Source: Gemmatimonadales bacterium (GTDB taxonomy: Bacteria; Gemmatimonadota; Gemmatimonadetes; Gemmatimonadales; GWC2-71-9). From it: a stretch of DNA of 11,280 nt. Numbering within the stretch: position 1 is the stretch's first letter; the number at the start of each line of letters is the position of its first letter. Location: contig JAICEH010000048.1 of the NCBI GenBank assembly GCA_025924275.1, positions 1 through 11,280 of the forward strand, given 5' to 3'. Under the pieces are notes generated by a model. That model made no database searches. It worked only from the letters and a program-made list of their open reading frames with translations, and was not told the DNA's origin. Below, one piece after another: positions 1 to 7,183 of the stretch. The position numbers and the translations under genes are program-made.

Positions 1-64
1 CGCCAGCTTCCACCTACCCTCTGAAGCGTCCGACCACGCAGTCCTCACCCAGCAGGGAGGTCAT

Positions 65-688
65 GTGAAGGGAACCACCGCCATCCTGGCGCTTGCCGCG
101 TTCGTGGCGCCCGCGGCCCTGGCTGCCCAGGAGACCCCTCCGACGGCGCAGGCCGCCGCCATCCCCGCCGCCGAAGCGGCGCCGGTCCTCGACGATTCCG
201 GTGTGCTCGCCATCTTCGATGGCGCCAACCGGCGTGACCTCGAGACGGCGACGATCGCGGCCGAGCGGGCCAGGAACCAGCAGGTGCGCCAGCTGGCCGT
301 GCGGTTCGCCAACGAGCACATGGCGCTCCGCCGGCAGGGCCAGGAACTGGGCCGCACGCTGCAGCTGTATCCCCGGCGCGAGTTCGATGCCGCGGAGATG
401 CAGAAGCACGGGCAGACGATCGCCTGGCTGAAGCAGGTGCCGGCCGAGCAGTTCGACGCCGCGTGGCTCGACCACGAGATCGCGTTCCACGCCTCGGTCC
501 TCGAGGCGGTGCAGGGGACCCTGCTCGCGGCCACGACCAAGCCCGAGCTCAAGGTCCTGATCGAGCAGTCGATCCCGGCGTTCGAGGCCCACCTGGCCGC
601 GGCGCGGGACCTCAAGGCGGCGCTGGACGGTGCGGCCAAGCCCGAGGTGCCTGCCTCGGAGCCGTCCAGCACCAACGGGGGCGAGTAA
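65..688 (+). CDS. Exported DUF4142 family protein (ferritin-like helical bundle)
   Basis: A 207-residue protein of unknown precise function. Residues 1-20 form a signal peptide (MK start, hydrophobic alanine-rich core, AxA-type end around ALA-AQ), so it should act in the periplasm or outside the cell. Residues 21-42 are an Ala/Pro linker. From about 45 to 190 the protein is mostly amphipathic helix with the DUF4142 pattern: a first helix with an F-x-x-A-N-x-x-D-L-E-T motif, then a run ending VRQLAVRFANEHM, and late helices with H137, H142 and H176 in the family-typical HL/AHL context. DUF4142 proteins are often linked to stress or envelope roles, but no reaction is established. The start is GTG at 65, chosen because AGGGAGG lies at 54-60; the ATG at 63 is out of frame. 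It looks monocistronic and converges on the DUF819 gene. Confidence 0.8.
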   Translation: MKGTTAILALAAFVAPAALAAQETPPTAQAAAIPAAEAAPVLDDSGVLAIFDGANRRDLETATIAAERARNQQVRQLAVRFANEHMALRRQGQELGRTLQLYPRREFDAAEMQKHGQTIAWLKQVPAEQFDAAWLDHEIAFHASVLEAVQGTLLAATTKPELKVLIEQSIPAFEAHLAAARDLKAALDGAAKPEVPASEPSSTNGGE

Positions 689-722
689 GTACCCCCACAT
701 CGGTCACCCGCCCGGGTGATCT

Positions 723-762
723 CCGCGGCCGCCGGCTCCCCGCCGACGGCCGCGGCTCGTTT
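723..762 (+). terminator. Possible terminator hairpin after the DUF4142 gene
   Basis: A perfect 9-bp inverted repeat, CCGCGGCCG at 723-731 and CGGCCGCGG at 747-755, encloses a 15-base loop. A short CTCGTTT follows. It begins 35 bases after the DUF4142 stop. The T run is short, so intrinsic termination is plausible but not certain. Confidence 0.4.
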
Positions 763-779
763 GGGGGGGACGGCCTCGA

Positions 780-813
780 CGGCTGGGACGGCCGGGCCGG
801 TTCGTCCCAGCCG
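780..813. terminator. 11-bp stem-loop between convergent genes
   Basis: CGGCTGGGACG at 780-790 is perfectly complementary to CGTCCCAGCCG at 803-813, with a 12-base G+C-rich loop. It lies between convergent stops and could end transcription from either side, although neither flank has a T run. The right arm touches the first unit of the 10-bp tandem repeat, so the arm may have arisen from a degenerate repeat unit. Confidence 0.35.
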
Positions 814-860
814 CCCTCAGCCGCCCTCAGCCGTCCTCAGCCGTCCTCAGCCGTCCTCAG
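811..860. repeat. Five-copy 10-bp tandem repeat
   Basis: Five contiguous units of CCGYCCTCAG: two read CCGCCCTCAG and three read CCGTCCTCAG. Degenerate half-units flank it (CCCAG just before, CCTCCCCAG just after). On the minus strand the units read CTGAGGRCGG. The array lies 20 bases beyond the minus-strand DUF819 stop, so it would be in that gene's 3' untranslated region. Confidence 0.85.
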
Positions 861-879
861 CCTCCCCAGCCCCCGAGCC

Positions 880-2064
880 TCACCCCGCTGCCAGTCCGAG
901 CAGCCAGGCGCACGCCAGCCCGCCGTAGATCCCCAGGATGTAGCCCGAGACTCCGAGCAGGAGCCCGACCGGGGCCATCGCCGGATGGTAGGCCGCCGCC
1001 ACCACCGGGGCCGAGGCGGCGCCCCCGATGTTCGCCATCGAGCCCACCGCCACGAAGAAGAGCGGGGCCCGGAGCAGCCGGGCCGCGAGGAAGAGGATCG
1101 TCACGTGGATCGCGATCCACACGACCCCCGCGCCGAGGAATGCGGGGGTCTCCAGCACCGCCCGCAGGTCTGCCCGGGCCCCGATGCTCGCGATGATGAG
1201 GTAGAGCGCCGCATACCCGGTGTTCGACGCGCCGACTTCCTCCAGGTGCCGCGCCGGCGTGAACGAGAGCAGGATGCCGGCGGTGACCGCCACCAGCACC
1301 GCCCAGGTGGCGCGGCTGATGATCGTCGGGTCCCCGATCGCCGGCAGCCGGTCACCGATGGCCACCGAGACCGCCGCGCCGCCGAAGCCGAGGGCCAGGA
1401 GCACCAGGATGTCGCGGAGGGCGGCGGGCCGCTTGTGCGCCTGCAGCTCGCCCAGGTGGCGGCTCGCCTCCTCGAACGCCTCGCGGCGGGCCCCGATGGC
1501 GGTGTCGAAGCGGAGCTGCCAGGCCGAGAGGGCCAGCAGGACCGCCATCCAGCTGTAGCCGACCACGGTATCCACGACGATGGCGGGGCCGAGCACCGCG
1601 TCGGGGGCGCCCACGCTCTCCGCGATGGCGACGAAGTTGGCGCTGCCGCCGATCCAGCTCCCGGAGAGCGCCGCGAACGCCTTCCACGCGTCCGGGGGCA
1701 GCGCCCCCTGGAAGATCAGGAATGCCACCGGCCCCCCGATGATGATGCCAAGCGTGCCCGCGAGCATCATCAGGAGCGCGGTGCGGCCGACCTTCAGGAT
1801 GGCGGGGAGATCCACCGCCACCATCAGGAGCAGGAGGCAGAGCGGCAGGAGGAACCGCGACACCCAGTCGTACACCGGCGACTGGAGCGGGGTGATCCCG
1901 AAGGCGGAGGAAAGCGTCGGGAGGAAGTAGCAGTGGACCAGGGCCGGCACGCGGTCGAACCACCACTTGAAGGCGGGCAGGCCGCTGAGCCAGAAGATCA
2001 TCCCGACCAGCGCGGCGAGGTATCCGAAGACGAGGGTCGGGTCCTGCAGCAGGGTGTCGGGCAT
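880..2064 (-). CDS. DUF819 family multi-pass inner-membrane protein (YjcL-like)
   Basis: A 394-residue, very hydrophobic protein with roughly ten membrane segments and a hydrophilic, presumably cytoplasmic loop at about residues 184-217 (RFDTAIGARREAFEEASRHL). Two related halves are visible. Each carries a glycine-rich helix-break motif, GSWIGGSANF at 135-144 and ANIGGAASAP at 344-353, as expected for DUF819, whose members resemble duplicated inverted-repeat transporters. A transport role is therefore likely, but the substrate is unknown. Length matches the family. The start is the ATG complementary to 2062-2064 and gives a complete first membrane segment; no strong ribosome binding site precedes it. 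It is divergent from the amidohydrolase operon (about 130 bp between starts) and convergent with the DUF4142 gene. Confidence 0.85.
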   Translation of the reverse strand: MPDTLLQDPTLVFGYLAALVGMIFWLSGLPAFKWWFDRVPALVHCYFLPTLSSAFGITPLQSPVYDWVSRFLLPLCLLLLMVAVDLPAILKVGRTALLMMLAGTLGIIIGGPVAFLIFQGALPPDAWKAFAALSGSWIGGSANFVAIAESVGAPDAVLGPAIVVDTVVGYSWMAVLLALSAWQLRFDTAIGARREAFEEASRHLGELQAHKRPAALRDILVLLALGFGGAAVSVAIGDRLPAIGDPTIISRATWAVLVAVTAGILLSFTPARHLEEVGASNTGYAALYLIIASIGARADLRAVLETPAFLGAGVVWIAIHVTILFLAARLLRAPLFFVAVGSMANIGGAASAPVVAAAYHPAMAPVGLLLGVSGYILGIYGGLACAWLLGLAAG

Positions 2065-2195
2065 CGGGGCAAGCTCGGCCCGACTCGGTCGGGGGTCAAG
2101 CGCCGGCTTGCCGCGGCGCGGTCCCCGGCCGCATCTTGCGCTTCGCCCCGGCGGCCCGGCCGCAGGGGAATCCCCAGCCCGGAGCAGCCCCGCCG

Positions 2196-3512
2196 ATGCC
2201 GACCGCCGCCCGCGCGGCCCGGACCGCCCTCGCGTGCGTCCTGGCCCTCCCCGCCGCCGCCCTCGCCCAGGAGCGACCGCTCGTGGTGCGCGGTGCCCGC
2301 ATCCTCCCCGTCGCGGGCCCGCCCATCGAGCGCGGCGTGCTCGTCGCGCGCGACGGGAAGATCATTGCCGTCGGCGCCGAGGGGACCGTGGAGCTGCCGG
2401 CCGGGGCGGAAGTGGTGGATGCCACCGGCAAGGTCGTCGTGCCCGGGCTGGTGGACACCCATTCGCACATCGGGGACGGCGACGGCGGGGATCGGTCCGA
2501 GCCGATCCAGGGCGACGTCCGCATCCTCGACGCGATCGACCCGCGGAGCGACGGCTTCCGCGCGGCCCTGGCCGGCGGGATCACCACGGTGAACGTGATG
2601 CCCGGCTCGGGCCACCTGATGAGCGGGCAGACCGCCTACCTCAAGCTCCGCCGCGGCCGCACCATCAACGACCTCCTCTTCTGCCGCGACGTCCTGCGGG
2701 ACGTCTGCGGCGGGCTCAAGATGGCCAACGGCACCAACCCGCGGGGGGAGAGCCCCTGGCCCGGCACCCGGGGCAAGGCGGCGGCGATGATCCGCGAGCG
2801 CTTCGTCAAGGCGCTCGAGTACCGCGAGAAGCTGCGTGCGGCGGGCACCGACTCGACCAAGCGGCCGGAACGGGACCTCGAGCTGGAGATCCTGGTGGAG
2901 GCCCTCGACGGCCGCCGGGTGGTGCACCACCACACCCACCGGCACGACGACATCCTCACCGTGCTCCGGCTGCAGCGGGAGTTCGGCTTCCGGCTCGTGC
3001 TCCAGCACGTGAGCGAGGGCTGGAAGGTGGCGCCGGAGATCGCCGCCGCCGGCGTCCCCGCCTCGGTGATCGTGATCGATGCGCCGGGCGGGAAGCTCGA
3101 GGCGGTGGACCTGAGCCTCCGGACCGGGGCCATCCTCGACGCGGCCGGCGTGCTGGTGGGCTTCCATACCGACGACGGCATCACCGACTCGCGCTTCTTC
3201 CTCCGCTCGGCCGCCCTCGCCGTCCGCGCCGGGATGGCGCCGGAGAAGGCGCTCTACGCCCTCACCATGGCCGGCGCCCGGATGCTCGACCTCGCCGACC
3301 GGGTCGGCTCGCTCGAGCCGGGCAAGGACGCCGACTTCGTGATCCTCTCCGGCGAGCCCTTGGCCCTCGCCACCCGGGTGGAGCAGACCTGGGTCGAGGG
3401 CCGCAAGCTGTTCGACCTGTCCGATCCCGCCGACCGGCTCTTCGCCGTGGGCGGCTGGCGCGCCGTCCGCGATGCGCCGTTCGATCACCACGACGGGATG
3501 GAGGGCCACTGA
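2196..3512 (+). CDS. Exported metal-dependent amidohydrolase (imidazolonepropionase-like)
   Basis: A 438-residue amidohydrolase-superfamily enzyme, expected to hydrolyse an amide, cyclic amide or similar C-N bond outside the cytoplasm. Residues 1-24 are a signal peptide ending AALAQ. A small beta domain (26-82) precedes the TIM-barrel. Putative metal ligands are intact: H89-S-H91 in VDTHSHIG, the histidine cluster H244-H250 (HHHTHRH), H271 in LVLQHVSEG, and D326/D327 in FHTDDG. GLKMANGTNPRG (173-184) matches the KMANGENP-type motif I recall from related peptidase-like amidohydrolases. The C-terminal GSLEPGKDADFVIL (371-384) returns to the beta domain. I chose ATG 2196 over an upstream in-frame TTG at 2136 because it places the signal peptide at the N-terminus and GGAG lies at 2181-2184. 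It is the first gene of the operon; the next gene's ATG overlaps its stop by one base (TGATG). Substrate unknown. Confidence 0.85.
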   Translation: MPTAARAARTALACVLALPAAALAQERPLVVRGARILPVAGPPIERGVLVARDGKIIAVGAEGTVELPAGAEVVDATGKVVVPGLVDTHSHIGDGDGGDRSEPIQGDVRILDAIDPRSDGFRAALAGGITTVNVMPGSGHLMSGQTAYLKLRRGRTINDLLFCRDVLRDVCGGLKMANGTNPRGESPWPGTRGKAAAMIRERFVKALEYREKLRAAGTDSTKRPERDLELEILVEALDGRRVVHHHTHRHDDILTVLRLQREFGFRLVLQHVSEGWKVAPEIAAAGVPASVIVIDAPGGKLEAVDLSLRTGAILDAAGVLVGFHTDDGITDSRFFLRSAALAVRAGMAPEKALYALTMAGARMLDLADRVGSLEPGKDADFVILSGEPLALATRVEQTWVEGRKLFDLSDPADRLFAVGGWRAVRDAPFDHHDGMEGH

Positions 3513-4738
3513 TGCGCGCCACGCTCCTGCCGGCGAGCCTCGCGATTCCCGCGGCGCTCGCCCTCCCCGGACCCGCCGTGGCCCAGCTCGCCGTGCGCGC
3601 CGAGACCGTCTACACCATGGCGGGTGCCCCGCTTCCGGACGGCGTCGTCCTGGTCGGCCGGGATGGCCGCATCGAGCGGGTCGGCCCGGCCGCCGAGGTG
3701 CGCGTGCCGGACGGCTACCGGGTGCTCACCGCCCGGGCGGTGACGCCCGGCCTGGTGGATGCCCACACCGTGGTCGGCCTCGCGGGCCTGCTCAACCAGC
3801 CCCACGATCAGGACCAGCTCGAGCGCTCCAACCCCGTGCAGCCCGAGCTCCGGGCCATCGACGCCTACAATGCCCGGGAGGACCTGGTCGCGTGGGTCCG
3901 CGGCTTCGGCGTCACCACGCTGCACACCGGGCACGGCCCGGGGGCGCTGGTGAGCGGCCAGACGATGGTGGTGAAGACCGCCGGCAGCACCGTCGGGGAG
4001 GCCCTGGTGGACTCGGTGACGATGGTGGCGATGACCCTCGGTCCCGACGTCGGGCGGAACTTCAACAACCGGCCCGGGACCCGCGCCCGCGGCGTCGCGA
4101 CGCTGCGTGCGGAGTTCGTCAAGGCCCGGGAGTACGCCGCCAAGCGGGCCAGGGGCGGCAAGGGCGAGCCCGCCGCCCGCGACCTCGGCCGCGAGGTGAT
4201 GGCCGGCGTGCTGGCCGGCGACCTCCCCGCCCTCGTCACCGCCCAGACGGCCCGCGAGATCCTCGCCGCCCTCCGGCTCCGCGAGGAGTTCGGCTTCCGC
4301 CTGGTGCTCGACGGTGCCGCGGAAGCCTACCTCGTGCTCGACCAGATCCGCGCGGCCGGGGTGCCGGTCATCCTCCACCCGACCATGGCACGGCACGGCG
4401 GCACGATGGAGAACGCCACCTTCGAGACCGCCGTGAAGCTCCGCGACGCGGGCATCCCCTTCGCCCTGCAGAGCGGCTACGAGGGCTACGTCCCGAAGAC
4501 GCGGGTCGTCCTCTTCGAGGCGGCGATGGCGGTGGCCTACGGGCTCACCGTGGAGCAGGCGCTCGCCGCCGTGACGATCGACGCCGCCCGGATCATCGGC
4601 CAGGACGCCCGGATCGGTTCGTTGGAGCGTGGCAAGGATGCCGACCTGGCCCTCTTCGACGGCCCGCCCCTCGAGCACACCACCCACGTCTGTGCAGTGC
4701 TGGTCCGGGGCGTGCCGGTGAGCGAGGAATGCCGCTGA
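3512..4738 (+). CDS. Exported amidohydrolase-fold paralogue lacking most metal ligands
   Basis: A 408-residue tandem paralogue of the preceding enzyme. Residues 1-24 are a signal peptide ending PAVAQ. Shared blocks include the VSGQT/MSGQT strand, the FVKAxEY helix, LRLREEFGFRLVL (254-266) and GSLERGKDADLALF (369-382). The catalytic positions differ: VDTHSH becomes VDAHTV (H85, T86, V87), the HHHTHRH segment becomes VTAQTARE (242-249), LVLQH becomes LVLDG (264-268), and the FHTDDG region becomes ALQSGY (318-323). At most one of the usual ligands remains, so hydrolysis is unlikely unless other residues serve; a structural, binding or partner role is more probable. The frame is open throughout, so it is not a decayed gene. 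ATG 3512 overlaps the upstream stop by one base, implying coupled translation and perhaps a complex of the two proteins. Confidence 0.8.
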   Translation: MRATLLPASLAIPAALALPGPAVAQLAVRAETVYTMAGAPLPDGVVLVGRDGRIERVGPAAEVRVPDGYRVLTARAVTPGLVDAHTVVGLAGLLNQPHDQDQLERSNPVQPELRAIDAYNAREDLVAWVRGFGVTTLHTGHGPGALVSGQTMVVKTAGSTVGEALVDSVTMVAMTLGPDVGRNFNNRPGTRARGVATLRAEFVKAREYAAKRARGGKGEPAARDLGREVMAGVLAGDLPALVTAQTAREILAALRLREEFGFRLVLDGAAEAYLVLDQIRAAGVPVILHPTMARHGGTMENATFETAVKLRDAGIPFALQSGYEGYVPKTRVVLFEAAMAVAYGLTVEQALAAVTIDAARIIGQDARIGSLERGKDADLALFDGPPLEHTTHVCAVLVRGVPVSEECR

Positions 4739-5859
4739 CCCGCGCGGCGCGCGATCCCGCGCCCGAGGACTTCCCCGATCTCGGGCCGGAGGTCCTGGCG
4801 GTGGAACCGGTCGAGCGCGCCTGGACCATCCCCTCGACCTGGTACCGGGAGCCGCGGTTCGAGGCCCTCGACCGGGCGGCGGTGCTGGGCCGGTCCTGGC
4901 AGCTGGTCGGCCACGTGAGCCGGCTCGCCGAGCCCGGATCCCAGGTGGTGGCCGAGGTGGCGGGCGAGCCGGTGGTGGTGGTGCGGGGGAAGGACGGGGT
5001 GCTTCGCGCCTTCTACAACGTCTGCCGCCACCGCGGCGGCCCGCTGGCGCTGGAGGACGGCTGCTCCCAGGCCCTGCAGTGCAAGTATCACGGCTGGACC
5101 TACCTGCTCGACGGCTCGCTCCGCGGGGTTCCCCAGTGGGACCGGGTGGAGCTCTTCGACCGCAAGGACTTCGGCCTCGTCCCCCTCCGGGTAGCCACCT
5201 GGGAAGGCCTGGTCTTCGTCCACCTGGCGGAGCACCCCGAACCGCTGGAGCGGGCGGTGGCGGGCATCGCCGAGCGGATCGCGCCCATCCGGCTCGGGGA
5301 GTTCGGCTTCGCCCGCAAGGTGGGCTACGACGTGGCGTGCAACTGGAAGGTGTACGTCGACAACTACCTCGAGGGGTACCACGTCCCGCACGTGCACCCG
5401 GAGCTGATGAAGCTCTACCAGTTCCAGTCCTACTCGACCGAGGTCCACGAGCGCTACTCGCTGCAGGTGAGTCCCCTGAGCGCCGAGGACAACATCTACA
5501 CCGGGGAGGCGGGGGGCACCGCCTACTACTACTTCCTCTTCCCCAACGTGATGCTGAACATCCTCCCCGGGCGGCTGCAGACCAACCTGGTCCTGCCGCG
5601 GGGGCCGGACCGCTGCCGGGTGGAGTTCGCCTACTACTACGCCGACACCCGGTCGCCGCGGGCCCGGCGCCTGATCGAGGAGGATCACGCCTACGCCGAC
5701 CACGTGCAGCACGAGGACATCGGCATCTGCGAGCGGGTCCAGGTGGGCCTCGGCTCCCGGGCGTACGACCGGGGCCGCTTCTCGGTGCGCTTCGAGGGCG
5801 CGGTGCACCACTTCCAGGCCATGCTCAAGGCGGCGTACCGGGACTGGATGGCCGCGTGA
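4729..5859 (+). CDS. Rieske non-heme iron oxygenase, alpha subunit-like
   Basis: A 376-residue cytoplasmic oxygenase. The N-terminal Rieske domain (about 55-165) binds a 2Fe-2S cluster through C99-R-H101 and C118-K-Y-H121, with the normal 16-residue spacing. The C-terminal catalytic domain (about 195-376) has DNYLEGYHVPHVH (211-223), giving the iron ligands H218 and H223, and HEDIGICERVQ (328-338), giving the probable third ligand D330. The NWKVYVDNYLEGYH stretch resembles the choline-, carnitine- and betaine-oxidising group more than classical aromatic dioxygenases, so an N-demethylase or hydroxylase of a quaternary amine or amino-acid derivative is plausible; this is inference. No reductase, ferredoxin or beta subunit is nearby, so electrons must come from elsewhere. 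ATG 4729 overlaps the upstream gene by 10 bases; GAGGA abuts the start. Confidence 0.88.
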   Translation: MPLTRAARDPAPEDFPDLGPEVLAVEPVERAWTIPSTWYREPRFEALDRAAVLGRSWQLVGHVSRLAEPGSQVVAEVAGEPVVVVRGKDGVLRAFYNVCRHRGGPLALEDGCSQALQCKYHGWTYLLDGSLRGVPQWDRVELFDRKDFGLVPLRVATWEGLVFVHLAEHPEPLERAVAGIAERIAPIRLGEFGFARKVGYDVACNWKVYVDNYLEGYHVPHVHPELMKLYQFQSYSTEVHERYSLQVSPLSAEDNIYTGEAGGTAYYYFLFPNVMLNILPGRLQTNLVLPRGPDRCRVEFAYYYADTRSPRARRLIEEDHAYADHVQHEDIGICERVQVGLGSRAYDRGRFSVRFEGAVHHFQAMLKAAYRDWMAA

Positions 5860-7163
5860 ACGGCGGCGACGTCCGGCGCCAGCTCGGCCTCCTCGACGCC
5901 ACCGCCCTCTGCGCCGGATCCATCATCGGGTCCGGCATCTTCTTCCTCCCCGCCACGATGGCTGCCGCCCTCCCGGCCACCGGACCGCTCCTGGCGGTCT
6001 GGCTCGTGGCGGGCCTCGTGTCGGTGCTGGGGGCGCTCTGCCTGGCCGAGCTCGGCACGATGATGCCGGAGCAGGGCGGGCTCACCATCTACCTGCGCGA
6101 GGCGTTCGGTTCCTTCTGGGGCTTCCTCTATGGCTGGACCTGCTTCGCCCTGACCAACACCGTGGCGCTCGCCGCGATCGCGATGGTCTTCGCGGAGTAC
6201 CTCGGCGTCCTCCTGCCGATGGGCGCGGGGGCGGAGCGTGCGGTGGCGCTGGCGGCCATTGCCGGGTTCACCGCACTCAACTGCCTCGGCGTGCGCGAGG
6301 GTGCCACGGCGCAGAACATCCTCACCGGGCTCAAGGTCCTCCTGATGGCGGGGATCGTGGCGGCCGCGTTCCTGCTGCCGGGCGGTGGTCCCGGCAACCT
6401 CGAGCCGGCGCTGCTGGCCCGCCCCGAGGGGGGCTACGCCGCCCCGCTCGCCGTGGCGTTCCTCGGCGCCCTTTTCGCCTACGACGGCTGGATCAACATC
6501 TCCTTCGTCGGGGGCGAGGTGCGCGACCCGGCCCGCACCCTGCCGCTGGCCGTGCTCTGGGGCACCGGGGTGGTGGTGCTGCTCTACCTCGCGGTCAACC
6601 TCGCCTACCTGTGGGTGCTCGGGCCGGCCGGGGTCGCCGGTTCCCCGCTGGTGGCCAGCGAGACGCTGGCCCGGGTGGCGGGGCCGTCGGGGTCGCGGAT
6701 CATCGCCTTCGTGATCGTGGTCTCCACGCTGGGCGCGCTCAACGGCAACCTGCTCTCCAGCGCCCGGGTGCCCTTCGCGCTGGCGCGCGAAGGGCGCTTT
6801 CCGGCGGTGGCGGGCCGGCTGGGCCGGCGGGGAACGCCGGTCGCGGCCCTCCTGCTGCAGGGGGCCTGGGCCGTGGCCCTCTCCTTCACCGGCACCTACG
6901 TCCAACTCACCCAGTGGATGGTCTACGGGGCGTTCATCTTCTTCGGGCTGGGGGCCGTGGCCGTGCTCGTCCTCCGCCGTCGCCGACCCGACCTGCCGCG
7001 GCCGTACCGGGTCTGGGGCTATCCCGCGACCCCCGTCATCTTCGCGGCATTCGCGGCGTGGCTCGTCCTCCAGACCGTGCACGACGCCCCCCGCGACGCC
7101 GCCATCGGCACCGGGCTCATCCTGGCGGGGGTGCCGTTCTACTTCCTCTTCCGGCCGCGGTGA
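5856..7163 (+). CDS. APC-family amino-acid permease (LAT-like)
   Basis: A 435-residue inner-membrane transporter with about 12 membrane segments. The first helix has the APC hallmark GSIIGSGIFFLP (21-32), where the broken helix contacts the amino-acid backbone. FAYDGWINISFVGGEVRDP (207-225) is the signature of L-type amino-acid transporters and their bacterial relatives, and ARVPFALAREGRFP (303-316) is the conserved loop typical of APC carriers. The C-terminus ends with two short hydrophobic helices after PRPYRVWGYP. It likely exchanges or imports an amino acid or amine; the substrate is not predictable. The start is GTG 5856, overlapping the oxygenase stop as GTGA, which implies translational coupling and links uptake to oxidation. 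Confidence 0.88.
   Translation: MNGGDVRRQLGLLDATALCAGSIIGSGIFFLPATMAAALPATGPLLAVWLVAGLVSVLGALCLAELGTMMPEQGGLTIYLREAFGSFWGFLYGWTCFALTNTVALAAIAMVFAEYLGVLLPMGAGAERAVALAAIAGFTALNCLGVREGATAQNILTGLKVLLMAGIVAAAFLLPGGGPGNLEPALLARPEGGYAAPLAVAFLGALFAYDGWINISFVGGEVRDPARTLPLAVLWGTGVVVLLYLAVNLAYLWVLGPAGVAGSPLVASETLARVAGPSGSRIIAFVIVVSTLGALNGNLLSSARVPFALAREGRFPAVAGRLGRRGTPVAALLLQGAWAVALSFTGTYVQLTQWMVYGAFIFFGLGAVAVLVLRRRRPDLPRPYRVWGYPATPVIFAAFAAWLVLQTVHDAPRDAAIGTGLILAGVPFYFLFRPR
6770..6795. repeat. 11-bp perfect inverted repeat inside the permease gene
   Basis: GCCCTTCGCGC at 6770-6780 pairs perfectly with GCGCGAAGGGC at 6785-6795 around a TGGC loop; GCTTT follows. It falls on codons of the conserved APC loop VPFALAREG. 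It has terminator-like form, but the T run is only three bases. Confidence 0.6.
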
Positions 7164-7183
7164 CCCGCCGGATCGCACGCCCG

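Noticed and set aside
1..64. Promoter for the DUF4142 gene
   Set aside because: Only the ribosome binding site is visible; no convincing -35/-10 pair lies in these 64 bases.
2108..2137. TTGCCG and CATCTT, 18 bases apart, as the operon promoter
   Set aside because: Each hexamer matches only about half of consensus in a very G+C-rich stretch; too weak to annotate.
2136..2195. Upstream TTG start for the first amidohydrolase
   Set aside because: It would place 20 Pro/Ala-rich residues before the signal peptide; the ATG at 2196 is better.
463..2592. A 709-codon + strand open frame spanning the DUF4142 end, the intergenic gap and the DUF819 gene
   Set aside because: It is rich in Arg, Gly, Pro and charged residues without domain pattern, runs antisense to DUF819 and reads through the tandem repeat; a G+C-driven shadow frame.
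2688..2705. 7-bp inverted repeat GACGTCC/GGACGTC in the amidohydrolase gene
   Set aside because: Short and within coding sequence; expected by chance at this G+C content.
1998..3509. A 503-codon minus-strand open frame opposite the first amidohydrolase
   Set aside because: Its composition is Gly/Arg/His/Val-rich with no motifs, and it mirrors the codon positions of the clear amidohydrolase. The same applies to long minus-strand frames at 3485-4687, 4537-5811, 5691-7178, 7139-8635 and 9586-11070.
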